From: Oscarella lobularis
Taxonomy: Eukaryota > Porifera > Homoscleromorpha > Homosclerophorida > Oscarellidae
Length of the DNA stretch: 64,000 bases
Direction of reading: 5' to 3'
Assembly (NCBI RefSeq): GCF_947507565.1
Contig: NC_089187.1
Coordinates: 2,046,001 to 2,110,000, forward strand
Translations under genes and position numbers: made by a program
Shown here: positions 1 through 10,896 of the stretch, piece after piece
Position numbering within the stretch: the stretch's first letter is position 1
How the letters are laid out: every line of letters starts with the position of its first letter
Notes under the pieces: generated by a model
What the model saw: only the letters and a program-made list of their open reading frames with translations
Database searches by the model: none
What the model was told of the DNA's origin: nothing

Positions 1-1
1 T

Positions 2-1824
2 ATTCCACCGCCGCTTTTTCCCGTTCTTCAAAGTCGCTGCGCCGCCATTTCGAGATGTCGCATGATTCTGTGGAAAAACGGCTTCACACTCGAGGCGTCT
101 GGACAAAGTCACTTGGTCGAATGCCTCGTCGAAATAACCAATGAAAACGATGCCGTCGACGTGATCGTGCGCTGCTGGAAAGGAGGCGAACGATTTGCAA
201 AGGATATGCTCGAAGACGTGAAACGCATTGTCGAGTCGGTTCGAAATGATAAAGCCAATGGCACTCCAATGGAATGGTGCTATTTGGACAGCGACGATCT
301 TCAGAATCACAGTTCAGACGTGGCCGTGTACGAATTGGACGACATTAGGCGGTGCGAGAGCAGCATCGATATTGTATATGCAAGAAATGCTCGCGATGGT
401 GTGTATCCTCACATTGAAATTAGCCGTCTTCATCTTCCTCCCCGCACCCGAGACGGAGAGCCGCAGCACCAAGGCCATTCTCCTACTGATATTGTGTGCA
501 AAGATCTGATTGTGGCAAACAAGACAGACATCCAGAAGACGTACAAAGAAGTGAAATCATCACATCGGGTGGAAACACCGACAGAAGTGAAAGCGGTTGG
601 CATGAAAGTGAAATCCCCTGATGGTACAGGTATTTCAAAATAAGATAAAAATATGCCTTTCAAATACGTCTCTCGTTGTAGCCCAAGAATTAGAGCTTAA
701 AGATTACGAGATTGCTGCGTTTGACCAGAAGAAAGAATATCGCGATCAAGCTCAGGCGATGCTCGACGCTTGGGCAAACGCCCATTACAAAAAAGCCACT
801 CGAAGGCGTCTTATTAAAGCAATGAAGGATGAAGGCCTTGAGAAGGCTGCTGCTGGAGTATTTTCAAGTAACTTTATTGTAATTGATGTGTGGAGTTAGA
901 TGCTAATGTGCCTTCCAGGAGAAAAAGAGGAGGAGGAGGAAGGAGCGACAGTGGCGTTTGAGCCAAGAGGTAAACTGAATGTGTAATAGCTTATAAAGGA
1001 TCTCATTCAACCCGTGTGTGTGTGTCTGTCTCAGTGGAAATTCTTGAAGAATTGGGTCCCATCAAGAGGAGAAAGGAGCCTGGCTCAAGTTCTTTGACGG
1101 AGAAGACTATTCCTAAACCAGGTAATCTTAGACGCTGAAAGATTTCTGCGTTTTAGTTGTGAGTTCTAGCTACTGACGAGAAGGCTGACAGCGGTACGAT
1201 AGAATAAATTTTCTCAATCTTGTTTTCTTATTAGAGTGATTTTGTAGGTACTTCGTTTTTACCTAAGCGCACCTTCGAATGGTGCTTGCTTGTTTTTATT
1301 GTTGTTGCTGCGGGAGGCGCTTTTTTATATGCTGGCCTTCTTCCTGGTAAAAAAGAGATTATTAATATCGTTCAAAGTATTTATTTTTGACTATGCTCTT
1401 GCTCTTAGGCAGTCGAAAGACATCGTCGTTTGCTTCAAAAAATTCAGCACTATCTAAAGGCACAATAAACCGTTACGGCGTGATCTGGTTCAATTTTTGT
1501 CTGCTGTTTTAGATGCTAAATCAAACTTGACAGGTGCCACAGTCTCGATGAAGGAATTGGAGGAAGCCATAATTAACGTTGGACAACTAAAATGGGAAGA
1601 CATTGCGCGGAAACTCGACTGGAGTTTCGAAAAAAATACAAGTTCATAAAAGGGATAACCGAGATTGGACTAGCAAGGAGAATCTTCAGTATATACTACT
1701 TGAGTATAAGCAGAACAATGAAGACAGCGAATCATCCCGTCAGCGGCTGATCGACGCATGCACTGAGGTTAAAATTGGGGGCGCCCTTAGAGATGAGCTG
1801 AAACGTCAGGGAGAGATGTTTTAG
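2..1824 (+). CDS. 3' part of a Roc-COR/death-domain protein with a membrane segment (5' end outside window)
   Basis: The open frame runs in from the left edge and matches the COR C-terminal half found in three other copies in this window (shared stretches such as MILWKNGF and MEWCYLDSDDL). The first death-like fold present in the other copies is missing: the frame jumps from DLIVA to the segment before the linker. After an intron at 630-681 comes a death-domain core (AQELELKDYEIAAF...), then acidic linker exons (919-969, 1035-1121). An exon near 1246-1346 encodes one strong hydrophobic helix flanked by K/R (WCLLVFIVVAAGGAFLYA). The last exon (1513-1824) encodes a second death domain (KWEDIARKLDWSFEK). 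In that exon a run of seven A (1630-1636) shifts the frame, so the last ~60 residues are read only if one A is skipped. One intron appears to use a GC donor at 1460. Family assignment is firm; membrane topology and whether the gene works are inference. Confidence 0.6.
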
Positions 1825-3309
1825 AACGCCTATATACATTTTCAGTTTTTGTCTTTGTACGTGATACGTTAGGTTGGCAGCTGCCTTCACATGAAAGCAC
1901 TTTTGTTTTTACGCGAAGACGCTGGGACGATGATGTTATCGTTTTTTTGTTTGATCCTATCTTTGTGTACAGTACCCCCCAAAAAGCTTTCTTGATGAAA
2001 TTGCGGAATCTTCTAAGGATGATTATGAAAACCAGCAGTCTAGCACAGTAGTATATACGAGGCAAGTTAGTACTGTACAAAGTTTGAGAGAGCCTTTTGA
2101 TTTTTAATTTGCCGCCGCCCGGCAGCTCGCCGCGGCACTGTTGCCAATACGGGGTGTCGGATCTGTTCGACCGCAGCCCGTATAATTTCGCCGGATGAGG
2201 TCCTAGCGTCGTCTGTGCGCATTTTCGGCCGTCTCGAAGGAGTCGTCACGAAGAGAAAAGACTTGAGAAAGCCAGAACGTCACTGCGGAACCGAGAAAAG
2301 CAACATCCATAAGGCGAAAGCGGACAGTCGCGAAGAAGTTGAGCAGAAGTCATCATCTCCTGCCTTGTACTGTCTCATACGGTCGTTTCCGTCTTGTTTT
2401 TCGACTTTCGGCGAAAGCCAAGACGTCCATGTGGACGCATCGAGGAGGCAAAAAACTATCAAGTCAATGAACACCTCTAGTATCAGTGGTGGCACTTAGT
2501 ATGCAGCGACGGAACCGAGAGTTATCCCTATGGCACGTCTGAATATTTTCTCCTTTTCCTGCCACGACGTAGAGCGTACGGAAACGGGTAAGGCCACGCT
2601 TCAGAATACTCAAAACCAATTGCGTCACCATCTATACCTGATTGTATAATTACCAGTGAACCATTTTTCCTTTATACCGTCTAGACGATGCTGACCTGGG
2701 TTGCGTCCGCTCCTCCTCCCCATTGCCTGAGTGACCCTCTATTGCAGCTGACCCCTTCATCGACGCCAAAAAGAATTGAGGGCAATAAATGAGTCTCGAT
2801 CACCAGAAGGGAATCTTTGGCTTCTTTCTAAATAGCATCAACCAGCTTCTGAACCCAAACCGCTACTGACAATGAACTTTATTTCACTGCGGAACCGAGA
2901 ATAGCGGCGCCCAAACGGCACCCGTGACCCTCGGATACGTACGTCAATCACGAAGCCTTCAATCGTGCATCGAGTCTCATGAAAGAGTGCTCCCTAAAGT
3001 CATAGAAGACTTCTACTAAATATGTCACCTTTTCTCCTCTCTCTGACGCAATGCGTCTGTCTGATGGAGCTTGGTATCCAAGCCGGATGAAACGACAACG
3101 TCTATCTATACCCCGTGTTTCCTTCCTCCATTCCGGAAGCCTTAGTCTCCACCGAACTAGATTTTGGCTGGTTGTCTTAGCGATGCTGTGCGCGGCTTGA
3201 TCTGGTCGCTGCGAGAGGTTCTTATATCTCCTCTAGTATCCGTGCTTATATATTCTGTTTATGATCCACTATCATGCAGGCTCGAGTGTTCTAAAAGGGT
3301 TTTAAGGTT
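1825..3309. other. Intergenic stretch, no gene recognised
   Basis: Short open frames on both strands (for example 2215-2499) show no motif, no paired splice signals and no similarity to anything else in the window. A short phrase (CGGAACCGAGA) recurs at about 2286, 2510 and 2892. Positions 3229-3244 match the end of the palindromic insertion found at 21252-21287. Confidence 0.5.
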
Positions 3310-4769
3310 TTAATTCAGTTTGAAGTCAAATCTCTGCGTATCCCATTCGTATTTCCCTAATTTGATTGGCTTTCGCATTGTCTTCTCGACGAACGTAGCG
3401 TTTCCGTCTTTTCCCACCACCACCACCGTCGTCGTCCTTTCCAACAAACGCCATGTAATATTACCATCGATTTCTGAGAGAAAATCTACACTAACCTCGT
3501 GCCAACTGCCGACGTTGGATCGTTCTTTCTCAGCAGCAAACCGTCAATGAAGATAGAGCTGCATTGCCGTCGTAGCCTTAGAGGATAGTATGATGGAAGT
3601 ATCGTCAACGGATCGTCAGGATAGTGCCTTTGCGGGAGAAGCGATTAGGTGACGGTGTATCTCCTGAACTATAGTCTTCTTACTGGGTTCGGTCGCTTGC
3701 CAAGTCGAGTAGCGCGCTGACGAGCCCGTCTCTTGATAAATTTCTTTTCAAGATGTTTTCGAAGGCGATTCGTCCCTGAGAGACTTTTTTCGTCGGACAG
3801 TTCAGCCATTCGTTGCACAGCCCGTGCGCGTCTCCTTTTACAAATTGCAATTATGATTGGGCCAATAGATGAAGGCTCGGTTACCTGGTACTAGCTTTTG
3901 GAGCTTCTCTTTGCTGTGTAAAACGCCGCTGTTTGTAGTGTAGACCGAACTCGCAGATCTGAGCAATTGGTTAATGATTTGGAGAACGTTTTTCTACGAC
4001 TCAAACTTACTTGATGTCGACGAGAAGAAGATTGAAACCGGCATAATCGTTTTCTTCGACGGCAACTTTATTCGCGTAGTCCATAGGAGACATTTCGTCA
4101 TTTTCCAAAAAGTCTGCGACCAAGGCTCCTAGTAATGATGACTAAGCTGACCGTAAATTGGCCCTTATTGGGGTAGATGTTACAGTACCTCTGCTCTTCG
4201 GTGGAAAACCGTTTGATTGACGTAGATTTGTCACCGTGGCCAGACGCCCCGATTTGGTAATTCCTAGCCACGTTCCGCCTTTTACGGCGTCCTTTCCTAA
4301 TCATTCAGAAATTAATCCCCTCCTATAATGTGGTACGAGAGCGCGGACAGCACTATCATAGGAAGACTGCATGAGCCTTTGTATAAACAAAATTTTTGGT
4401 AAACATGTCAGTTTCTTAGAAACGACACTGACGTCAACGGTACACTAAGACGATGATTGTTCGTGGCTTGCGCGGCCCACCTCCGATCGTCATGACTATT
4501 CATAGTATTGAGCGTTCAGTGAACCTTCTGACTCGAACTCTCTGACAGGTTTCGTGGGGCAGTGTATGCGCGCGCGATCGACAATTATACTGTACTAGTA
4601 TAGTTAGTTCTGCGTCATTCAAGTTACCTGCGAGAATAGGTACAGGCCGCCAAAAATGAGCCGGAATCGATTCGCGATTGAAGTATTCGTCCCGATTAGC
4701 CACGAGCACGAAAGAAAACGGCTGCGCTTCATTCGGACTGTCGTCGAGCCACCAAAACACTACGCACAT
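3310..4769 (-). pseudogene. TANGO2: TANGO2-family gene, copy A, probably damaged
   Basis: Read on the minus strand, exon 1 (4628-4769) starts MCVVFWWLDD and carries the family signature VLVANRDEYFNR. Exon 2 (4189-4296) holds GGTWLGIT, exon 3 (4011-4128) YAGFNLLLVD, and the next two exons a VYTTNSG segment and a GLCNEW segment. The last exon ends with ATFVEKTMRKP and a stop at 3310-3312. TANGO2 proteins belong to the NRDE superfamily and act in cytosol and mitochondria, with a reported link to haem and lipid handling. Compared with copy B, the acceptor before the exon encoding DDPLTILPSYYPL reads ...ATCCTG instead of ...ATCCAG (near 3615). The nearest upstream AG would shift the frame. The copy may therefore be non-functional, although all other exons remain open. 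Confidence 0.75.
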
Positions 4770-5128
4770 CCTGTCTGCGTGAAGCCCGTACGTATGCTTA
4801 GGAGACGAAGAGCAAAGGCAGACTGGGGCAGAGTTTCGAATGAGCCGAACACGTGACTGCAGCGACCAGCGCCTGAACCGAAGCCGGCCGCTAACCGACA
4901 GTAGAACTTACGTCAGTGCATCCGTCACGGTGACACCTTTCGAACGTAATACGCCTTCGATCATCTTCGCCGGATGTACACACGTGTTCCGCGCAGCTAA
5001 TTTAATTAAGGGTCGTACGTCTTCCCCCTTTGTTTCTGCCGGTCGCATGGATTCTTTATTCTGTACGTGATTCAAATTCTGTACGTGATTCAAATATTGG
5101 AAATATCGAGTACTTGCCGTGCCACTAA
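4770..5128. other. Spacer between TANGO2 copies
   Basis: Upstream region of copy A and downstream region of copy B. Small ORFs on both strands overlap each other and show no recognised motif. A 15-bp tandem duplication (TTCTGTACGTGATTC) lies at about 5057-5086. Confidence 0.4.
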
Positions 5129-6510
5129 TTAATTCAATTCAAAGTCAAATCTTTGCGTATTCCATTCGTATTTCCCCAAATCGATTGGCTTTTGCATTGT
5201 CTTCTCGACGAACGTAGCGTGATCGTCTTTTCCGACAACCACGACCGTCGTCGTCCTTTTCGGCGAACACCGTGATTACCTTCGATTTCTGAGTGATAAT
5301 ATGCACTCACCTCGTTCCGACAGCCGACGTTAGATCGTTATTTCGCAGTAGCAAAGTGTCAATAAAGATGGAGCTGCATTGCCGACGTAGCTTTAGGGGA
5401 TAATATGATGGAAGTATCGTCAACGGATCGTCTGGATAGTGCCTTTGCGGAGGAGCGATTAGGTGACTGGTACCTATGGAACACTAGTCCTTACTGGGTT
5501 CGGTCGCTTGCCAGGTCGAGTAGTGCATTGATGAGCCTGTCTCTTGATAAATTGCTTTGCAAGATGTTCTCGAAAGCGATTCGTCCCTGAGAAACTTTTT
5601 TCGTCGGGCAGTTCAGCCATTCGTTGCACAGTCCGTACGCTTCACCTTGCGCAAATTGGATTTTGATTGCGCAATAGATAAAAGCATACCTGGTTTAAGC
5701 TTCTGAAGCTTCTCTTTGCTTCGTAAGATACCGCTGTTTGTACTGTAGACGGCGCTCGTAGATCTAGTAGCAATTGGTGATTGTTAGTCTATGGATAACG
5801 CGTTTCTGCGGCTCAGAGTTACTTGATGTCAACGAGAAGAAGATTGAAACCGGCATAATCGTCCTCTTCGACGGCAACTTTCTTCGCGTAGTCAATAGGA
5901 GATAGGTCGTCATCTTTCAAAAAGTCCGCCACCAAGGCTCCTAGTGCAGACGCGTTGGCATTTGGCTGACTGAATATAGAGAAACTTAATTAATTGCCTC
6001 TGCTCTTCGGCGGCAAATTGTTTGATTGGCGCAGGTTTGTGACCGTCGCTAGACGCCCCGATCTGGTGATTCCCAGCCACGTTCCGCCTTCACAGCGTCC
6101 TTTCCTAATCATTTAGAGGAATGATCCCACTGTAGCTCTGCTTCTTGTCCCATAACTCTAAGCCAGTCACGTATGGGACACGACTCTGAAATAGGAACGC
6201 TGCGAAATTCCTAATAATTTCGCTCGAAAATAGACGCTGACTCTGACTGTCAGTCCTTCGCCGGTATGCGGCTAGCTCATGATACAATACAAATTTATGA
6301 CAGGCTGCAAGGGGCGGATCGACGAAAAGCGTTTATATGCAAACAATTGAAGCTCCAGCTCTAGTCAGTACCTGCGAGAATAGGTTGGGGGTGCCAGTAA
6401 TGAGCCGGAATCGCTGCGCGGTTCAGGTATTCATCTCGATTGGCCACGAGAACAAAACGAAACGGTTGCGTTCCGTTCGGACTGTCGAGTCCCCAAAAAA
6501 CTATACACAT
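5129..6510 (-). CDS. TANGO2: TANGO2-family protein, copy B
   Basis: Seven minus-strand exons join in phase. Exon 1 (6372-6510) begins MCIVFWGLDSPNG and contains the invariant VLVANRDEYLNR. Exon 2 ends at 5998 and carries GGTWLGIT. Further exons give YAGFNLLLVD, VYSTNSG, YGLCNEW, the DDPLTILPSYYPLK exon, and a last exon with TTTVVVVG and HATFVEKTMQKP before the stop at 5129-5131. Length (about 260-280 residues) and motif order fit the whole TANGO2/NRDE family. The donor after exon 2 is GC rather than GT (5996-5997), where copy A has GT. A non-canonical GC-AG intron is assumed; if it is not spliced the copy would be broken. It is a head-to-tail duplicate of 3310-4769 on the same strand, with coding parts more conserved than the intervening introns. 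Confidence 0.8.
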
Positions 6511-6662
6511 AGTGTCTGTTGACGCGCCTTGAATCTTACTGACTGTCTTGGAATCTTTCCAGGAAATCTGTCAGCTGTCCACCTTTTCATTATTCAATCA
6601 GACAGTCGAAATACGTGTAATTGGACTGTTCTTTTGCTTCCCTTATAATTAAGACTATGCGG

Positions 6663-8450
6663 CTAGAATTTGTTCAGTACGGCAGGCACATGTAGGTCAA
6701 GTACTTCTACAGATGCAGTCTTCTTCTCGTTCTTATCCTGCCCGCCCGCGACGAACACTTCCGTCGTCGTGGCGACGACGTCGTGAAAATAGCGAGCGCG
6801 TCGAAGCGAAGGAAACGGAATCCAAACGTCCCGATCGTCGTCTCGCACGTCGACGGCACTCGACGCCGTCGTGCCGCCACCGACGCTCATCAAGTGCCCG
6901 CGAAAGCAGCACAGAGACGCGCCGGGACAGCGCGGCGAAGCCAGACCGCTCTCCCATTCAAACGTCTCCAGATTGAGAACGTCGATTCGAGACGTCTCAT
7001 CGTCATCGATCGCCGCACCGCTGACGTAGAGTCGATCTTTCAAGACGGTGGCGTTGTATCCTTTTCGATGTATCGGAATATGCGGCAGCAATTGCCACTC
7101 GTCGTCATCCAAACGGTACATCAGAACGAAATTCGTCTTCTCTCTCATTCTATTGACGCCACCTAGTTGTATGATCCTGTCCTTCAGAAAGACAACGGAA
7201 ACGATGCCTAGCTGAATATCCGCCGGTCGTCGACACACCTCGCTCCACGTATCATTGTCAAAGTCATACGCATATATTCCCAACTGCCACGTCTCCTCGT
7301 TCACGAGCGCGGCGAGCAATTCGCCTCGACGCGACGAGCCGATTCCCTCGAACGACGCCTTATCGTCGGGATGAAAAATCGTTCTGACGTAATCGCGCGT
7401 GTTGACGTCGTAGACGAAAAGTCGATTGCAACCTCGATCGCCGACGAGGAGATAGTCGTCGAAAACGGTCGCGACCGTTTGACACGGGTGCGGAAGATCG
7501 GGAAGCGCTTTCCATTCGGGTATTTCGGAGACGGCGATTTCGTCGCTGCTGCTGCTGACGTCATTCGATTCCCAGCGACGAAGCTGTTGAGCCATGTCGT
7601 CCATTCGAACGCGATAGGATATTTCTCGTAGTCGGAACGTCGTTTCGACGCGTTCGAGTCGATCGTGCATCCGCTGTTTCTCTTCGTCCCACGATTCGCC
7701 GTCGCCACCATCGTCTTCGTCGACATCGGACGATCGCTCGACTCGAATCCTCAAGTCCGACGCCGTTGGCCTTTCGTTTGCATCGCTATCCAAACAACGC
7801 TTCAAGACGTCACCCAATGGATGATCGTCTGACAGACGTCTACGCAGTTCGCTGACTTTTCCAGGTCCCATCAAGAGATGCAGTGATATGACTCCCAATG
7901 AGAATATGTCGCAGGGTGGTCGTCGACGGTCGTCGGGACGAGCGTTTACCTCCGGGGCTACGCACTCGTCATCGTCGTCCGAAGCCGTACATATTCCCGC
8001 CGAAGCGAAATGCAAGTCGGCGATTTTGGCGAAAACTGGAGCCCCAATTATCCACACGCTTTCTGACGTCATATGTCCGTGGACGATCGACGACGAATGA
8101 AGGTAGTGCAAGGCGCTTGCCAAATTTGGAAGTATTCGTTTCGTTGTCGCATCGGAAATGCCGTTTTCGCGAGTGAGATCCCGTACGGTGAGCGCTCCAG
8201 CCAATCGTTCGCTTACAATTCCGATTGTGGGTGGAGCGGGCTCGTATAGGGCGTAGACGTTCGCTATGTTCGGGTGGCGTACGCTCGCTAGGCGTTGCAA
8301 CGAGTCGCGCAGACGGCGTTGCAACGTTTCGAAGGGTTCCTCGTCGGAAATCGTTCGAGCGAGCACGCTCGCCGGCGCTCCTATCCATTTGGCTTCGAAC
8401 AGAACACCGTACGATCCTCGACGCACTTCACCGAGCAATTCTACGACCAT
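6663..8450 (-). CDS. Pseudokinase-coiled coil-kelch protein, single exon
   Basis: A 595-residue open frame without introns, unusual among its intron-rich neighbours. Residues ~1-235 have a protein-kinase fold: a GSYG loop near 12-15, HPNI, LHYLHSSSIVHGH, and a C-lobe with CDIFSLGVISLHLLMG. Catalytic residues are missing. The beta-3 lysine position reads VLAR, the HRD loop is HGH (124-126) and DFG is ADL (144-146), so it is predicted to be inactive. Residues ~250-300 look like a charged coiled coil. Residues ~310-595 hold kelch-type repeats (YVSGA, VFVAGG, LMSVGGG motifs with following W). It probably acts as an adaptor or scaffold; the partner cannot be told. Several long ORFs on the opposite strand are shadows of its biased codon use. 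It is transcribed away from the PDZ genes. Confidence 0.85.
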   Translation of the reverse strand: MVVELLGEVRRGSYGVLFEAKWIGAPASVLARTISDEEPFETLQRRLRDSLQRLASVRHPNIANVYALYEPAPPTIGIVSERLAGALTVRDLTRENGISDATTKRILPNLASALHYLHSSSIVHGHMTSESVWIIGAPVFAKIADLHFASAGICTASDDDDECVAPEVNARPDDRRRPPCDIFSLGVISLHLLMGPGKVSELRRRLSDDHPLGDVLKRCLDSDANERPTASDLRIRVERSSDVDEDDGGDGESWDEEKQRMHDRLERVETTFRLREISYRVRMDDMAQQLRRWESNDVSSSSDEIAVSEIPEWKALPDLPHPCQTVATVFDDYLLVGDRGCNRLFVYDVNTRDYVRTIFHPDDKASFEGIGSSRRGELLAALVNEETWQLGIYAYDFDNDTWSEVCRRPADIQLGIVSVVFLKDRIIQLGGVNRMREKTNFVLMYRLDDDEWQLLPHIPIHRKGYNATVLKDRLYVSGAAIDDDETSRIDVLNLETFEWESGLASPRCPGASLCCFRGHLMSVGGGTTASSAVDVRDDDRDVWIPFPSLRRARYFHDVVATTTEVFVAGGQDKNEKKTASVEVLDLHVPAVLNKF

Positions 8451-8621
8451 TTCTTCCTCCTGGTTAGCACACGCCTAGCGCAACGCTAGCCTTCGCACCG
8501 ACGCACTCATTCGTTGCTCAGCGTTCGAACCAGGGATTTCCCATGACCGGATTTGCGCAGGACAAAAGAGGTAAGGAGCGCGTTCACTGATCGCGTCGGT
8601 AGCGAATTTAGACCTTTCGAG
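8451..8621. promoter_or_regulatory. Shared start region of the pseudokinase-kelch gene and PDZ copy 1
   Basis: Only 171 bp separate the two divergent start codons. The PDZ-proximal part (about 8536-8621: GATTTCCCATG..., then the GTTCACTGATCGC block) is repeated in front of PDZ copy 2 at about 9832-9962. This suggests a conserved promoter or 5' UTR, possibly with an untranslated exon ending at GAG|GTAAGG. Confidence 0.45.
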
Positions 8622-9455
8622 ATGGCGACAACGCCCGAAACGAAACGCATTTCCGTTCGACGCAATTCGCTCGACTTATTCGGCTTCTCGCTGAACTACT
8701 TCGTAGGCGACGGGGTAAGGGAAAAGCACGCGCGCGAAGTCCTTCGACACCCTGACTAAATTGGCAGGTGTACAACACAGTCATTACGGATGTGCTCAGT
8801 CGCGGCCCGGCTGACTGCGCCGGACTCGGCATCGGTAAGATGACTGACGTTTGTGTCAAGGGAGACCCGTTTTCTGCTCTTCCGTGACACTGACGTCATA
8901 TCTCTCCTATCTCTCCCAGGCGATCGTATTCTGGAAATCGACGGAATGAGCGTAAGCGGCAAGACTTTCGATGAAATCGAGAAGCTCATAAAGGACAGGT
9001 AAAACGAACGAGAATCTCAGTTTGGACTCAGCTCATGCGGTTAGGGACCAAGTTGACTTTCTCGTCGTGCTCCGACCACGCATCGGCGCTTCGCTTCAAG
9101 TTTCCACGAGCGCACAGCGAAACGAAGAAAGAATCTCGTTCATTGACCCGAACCAGATTAATGACCGGGACTACGTAAGTTAAAGGTAACGTGGAGAATT
9201 TCCTCTGTTCAGTGTACGATGTCTTGACAGTGCGATCCATCGTTATTGGAGCGGTTATTGGAGCGGTCATTGGATGCCGATGATGGTGGGGTGGTGTCAC
9301 CACCAGCCATGGCTTATGGCTGGCCAATTCGGACTGGCCATCTCAAATTGGAACGAACAGCTTTGCGACCACGTGCCAGCACGCCGCCTTTAGTATCGAG
9401 CCCTGCTGCAGATCCCCCAGGCGTTGCTACAACTGAACGGCCATCAACTACATGA
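8622..9455 (+). CDS. Small single-PDZ-domain protein, copy 1
   Basis: Five in-phase exons. Exon 1 (from ATG 8622) gives TKRISVRRNSLDLFGFSL, the PDZ beta-1/carboxylate-binding loop. Exon 2 gives VITDVLSRGPADCAGLGIG and exon 3 DRILEIDGMSVSGKTFDE plus the helix EKLIKDR, completing a canonical PDZ fold. Exon 4 (about 9051-9174) encodes DQVDFLVVLRP and a linker. The last exon encodes a basic, proline-rich tail containing LRPRASTPPLVS and ends PSTT-stop. PDZ domains bind C-terminal peptides; there is no membrane segment or second domain. It is the first of three tandem paralogues on the same strand and shares the C-terminal tail motif with both. Confidence 0.8.
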
Positions 9456-9962
9456 AAAAGAGGAGCACGCCTTATTTAGGATGGCTAACAATTTGAGGGA
9501 ATTGGTCTGCGGTTGGTTCTTGCACAATAGCTTATATTTAGCGCACTGCTTTAGTAACTAGTGTAAACTATGCGGTTTATTAATTACTTATAAGTGGTAC
9601 TAACGTGCTATTGGAGGGGATCCTTCTGGGATCTCCCCGCGACCGGATTGACTTTGTCATTCATTGACCGCTCTCGCAGCTAGAGGCACAGGACGCGATC
9701 GCTTGAGAGAAAGAAAGGTAAGGCGCGCGCAGACGGCGTTGCAACGTTTCGAAGGCTTCCTCGTCCGTCGCTCAACTGCGTTTTCTCCTTGCTAGTCCGT
9801 CCATCTAACTTTATGGCAGTGGGGATTTCAGGGGATTTCCCATGTCCGGACTCCCGCTCTCGCAGGACACGAAGAAAAGGAGAGGTGAGGAGTGCGTTCA
9901 CTGATCGCATCGGCTTTATTTACGCTAACCGTAGACTAGAAAGCGAATTTAGACCTTCCAAG
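9456..9962. promoter_or_regulatory. Spacer and repeated promoter module before PDZ copy 2
   Basis: About 9640-9718 (ccgcgaccggattgactt ... cttgagagaaag) resembles 11115-11205 in front of PDZ copy 3. About 9832-9962 resembles the block before PDZ copy 1. Positions about 9726-9765 nearly repeat about 40 bp of the pseudokinase gene (8305-8345). No coding exon was recognised here. Confidence 0.4.
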
Positions 9963-10896
9963 ATGGCGGCAGCACCTAAAACGAAACACGTTCGCATTCG
10001 ACGCCATTCGGTCTATTTCTTCGGCTTCACGCTGCGCCAATGCTTCGTCGACGAAGGCAGATCGGTAAGAAAAACGAACGCATGCACGCGGCAAGGGTAG
10101 ACTCTAACTAGGAGACGTTCGGAGAGGGATTGAAAAAATCAAAACACAGTGCGTTCCAAAACCATCTTATGAGATTATACTGTACTACTTGTACCCAGAC
10201 TACGTCCGTGAGGCAGTCATTGCAACAGTGCTCCTTCGTGGCCCGGCTGACTTCGCCGGACTGAGCGTGGGTAAGATGACAACCCAAGGGGTTTTGGCTG
10301 AAATCCGTTCTTGATTTTCTGACGTCATTTTTTTCAAGGCGATGGTGTTCAGAAAGTGAACGGCGTGAGCGTTCGCGGCAAATCTCTTTGTGAAATCTCG
10401 GAACTCATAAAGAATAGGTTAATTAATTAATTAATTAACTAAACGAGCGAGAATTGCCGCCTTTTTGCTCATCTCTTTCTCGCAGTCCTGAAGAACTCGA
10501 CCTCGTCGTCCTCCCTCAGGTGCACGTTCCCGTTTTACAGCAAAGTGCAGATGTGAAAGTTCCTTCGTTCACTTCTTCTCTCCAACGTTCGTCTTCCTCA
10601 AAACGACAGCGAAACGATTCGAATAGGTTTTCCGCCGACGCCGTTGCTGACGAGGTACGTGGGGAGTTCTCTCTGTTCAGGTGTAACACTTTCTCACGGT
10701 TACCTAGCCTATAATCCGTTTTTCAATTGCCCAGGCTACAGCGCCGGCTATGGCACAAGGCGCTTTTAAAGTCCGGACCTCACGGCTCGAATTAAAGAGA
10801 TCAGCACTGCGACCACGTGCCAGCACACCGCCTTTGGTATCAAGCCCTGCAAATCCCCCAAGCGTTGCTACAACTGAACAGTCATCAGCTAGATGA
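9963..10896 (+). CDS. Small single-PDZ-domain protein, copy 2 (diverged)
   Basis: Exon 1 (ATG 9963) gives TKHVRIRRHSVYFFGFTL. Exon 2 gives VIATVLLRGPADFAGLSVG and exon 3 DGVQKVNGVSVRGKSLCEISELIKNR. The fourth exon has ELDLVVLPQ and a serine/arginine-rich linker. The last exon ends with the shared LRPRASTPPLVS tail and a stop at 10894-10896. It is the most diverged of the three PDZ copies, including in the ligand-binding loop (YFFGFTL against DLFGFSL), so ligand choice may differ. Introns contain an array of TTAA units (about 10420-10440). Exons stay open and in phase, so the gene looks functional. Confidence 0.75.

Noticed and set aside
2215-2499. 94-codon ORF in the left intergenic region
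   Set aside because: A similar-length ORF lies on the opposite strand, composition is not protein-like and no splice partners were found.
6713-8489. Long + strand ORFs opposite the kinase-kelch gene (for example 6783-7166)
   Set aside because: They are arginine/serine-rich shadows caused by codon bias of the minus-strand gene and show no domain.
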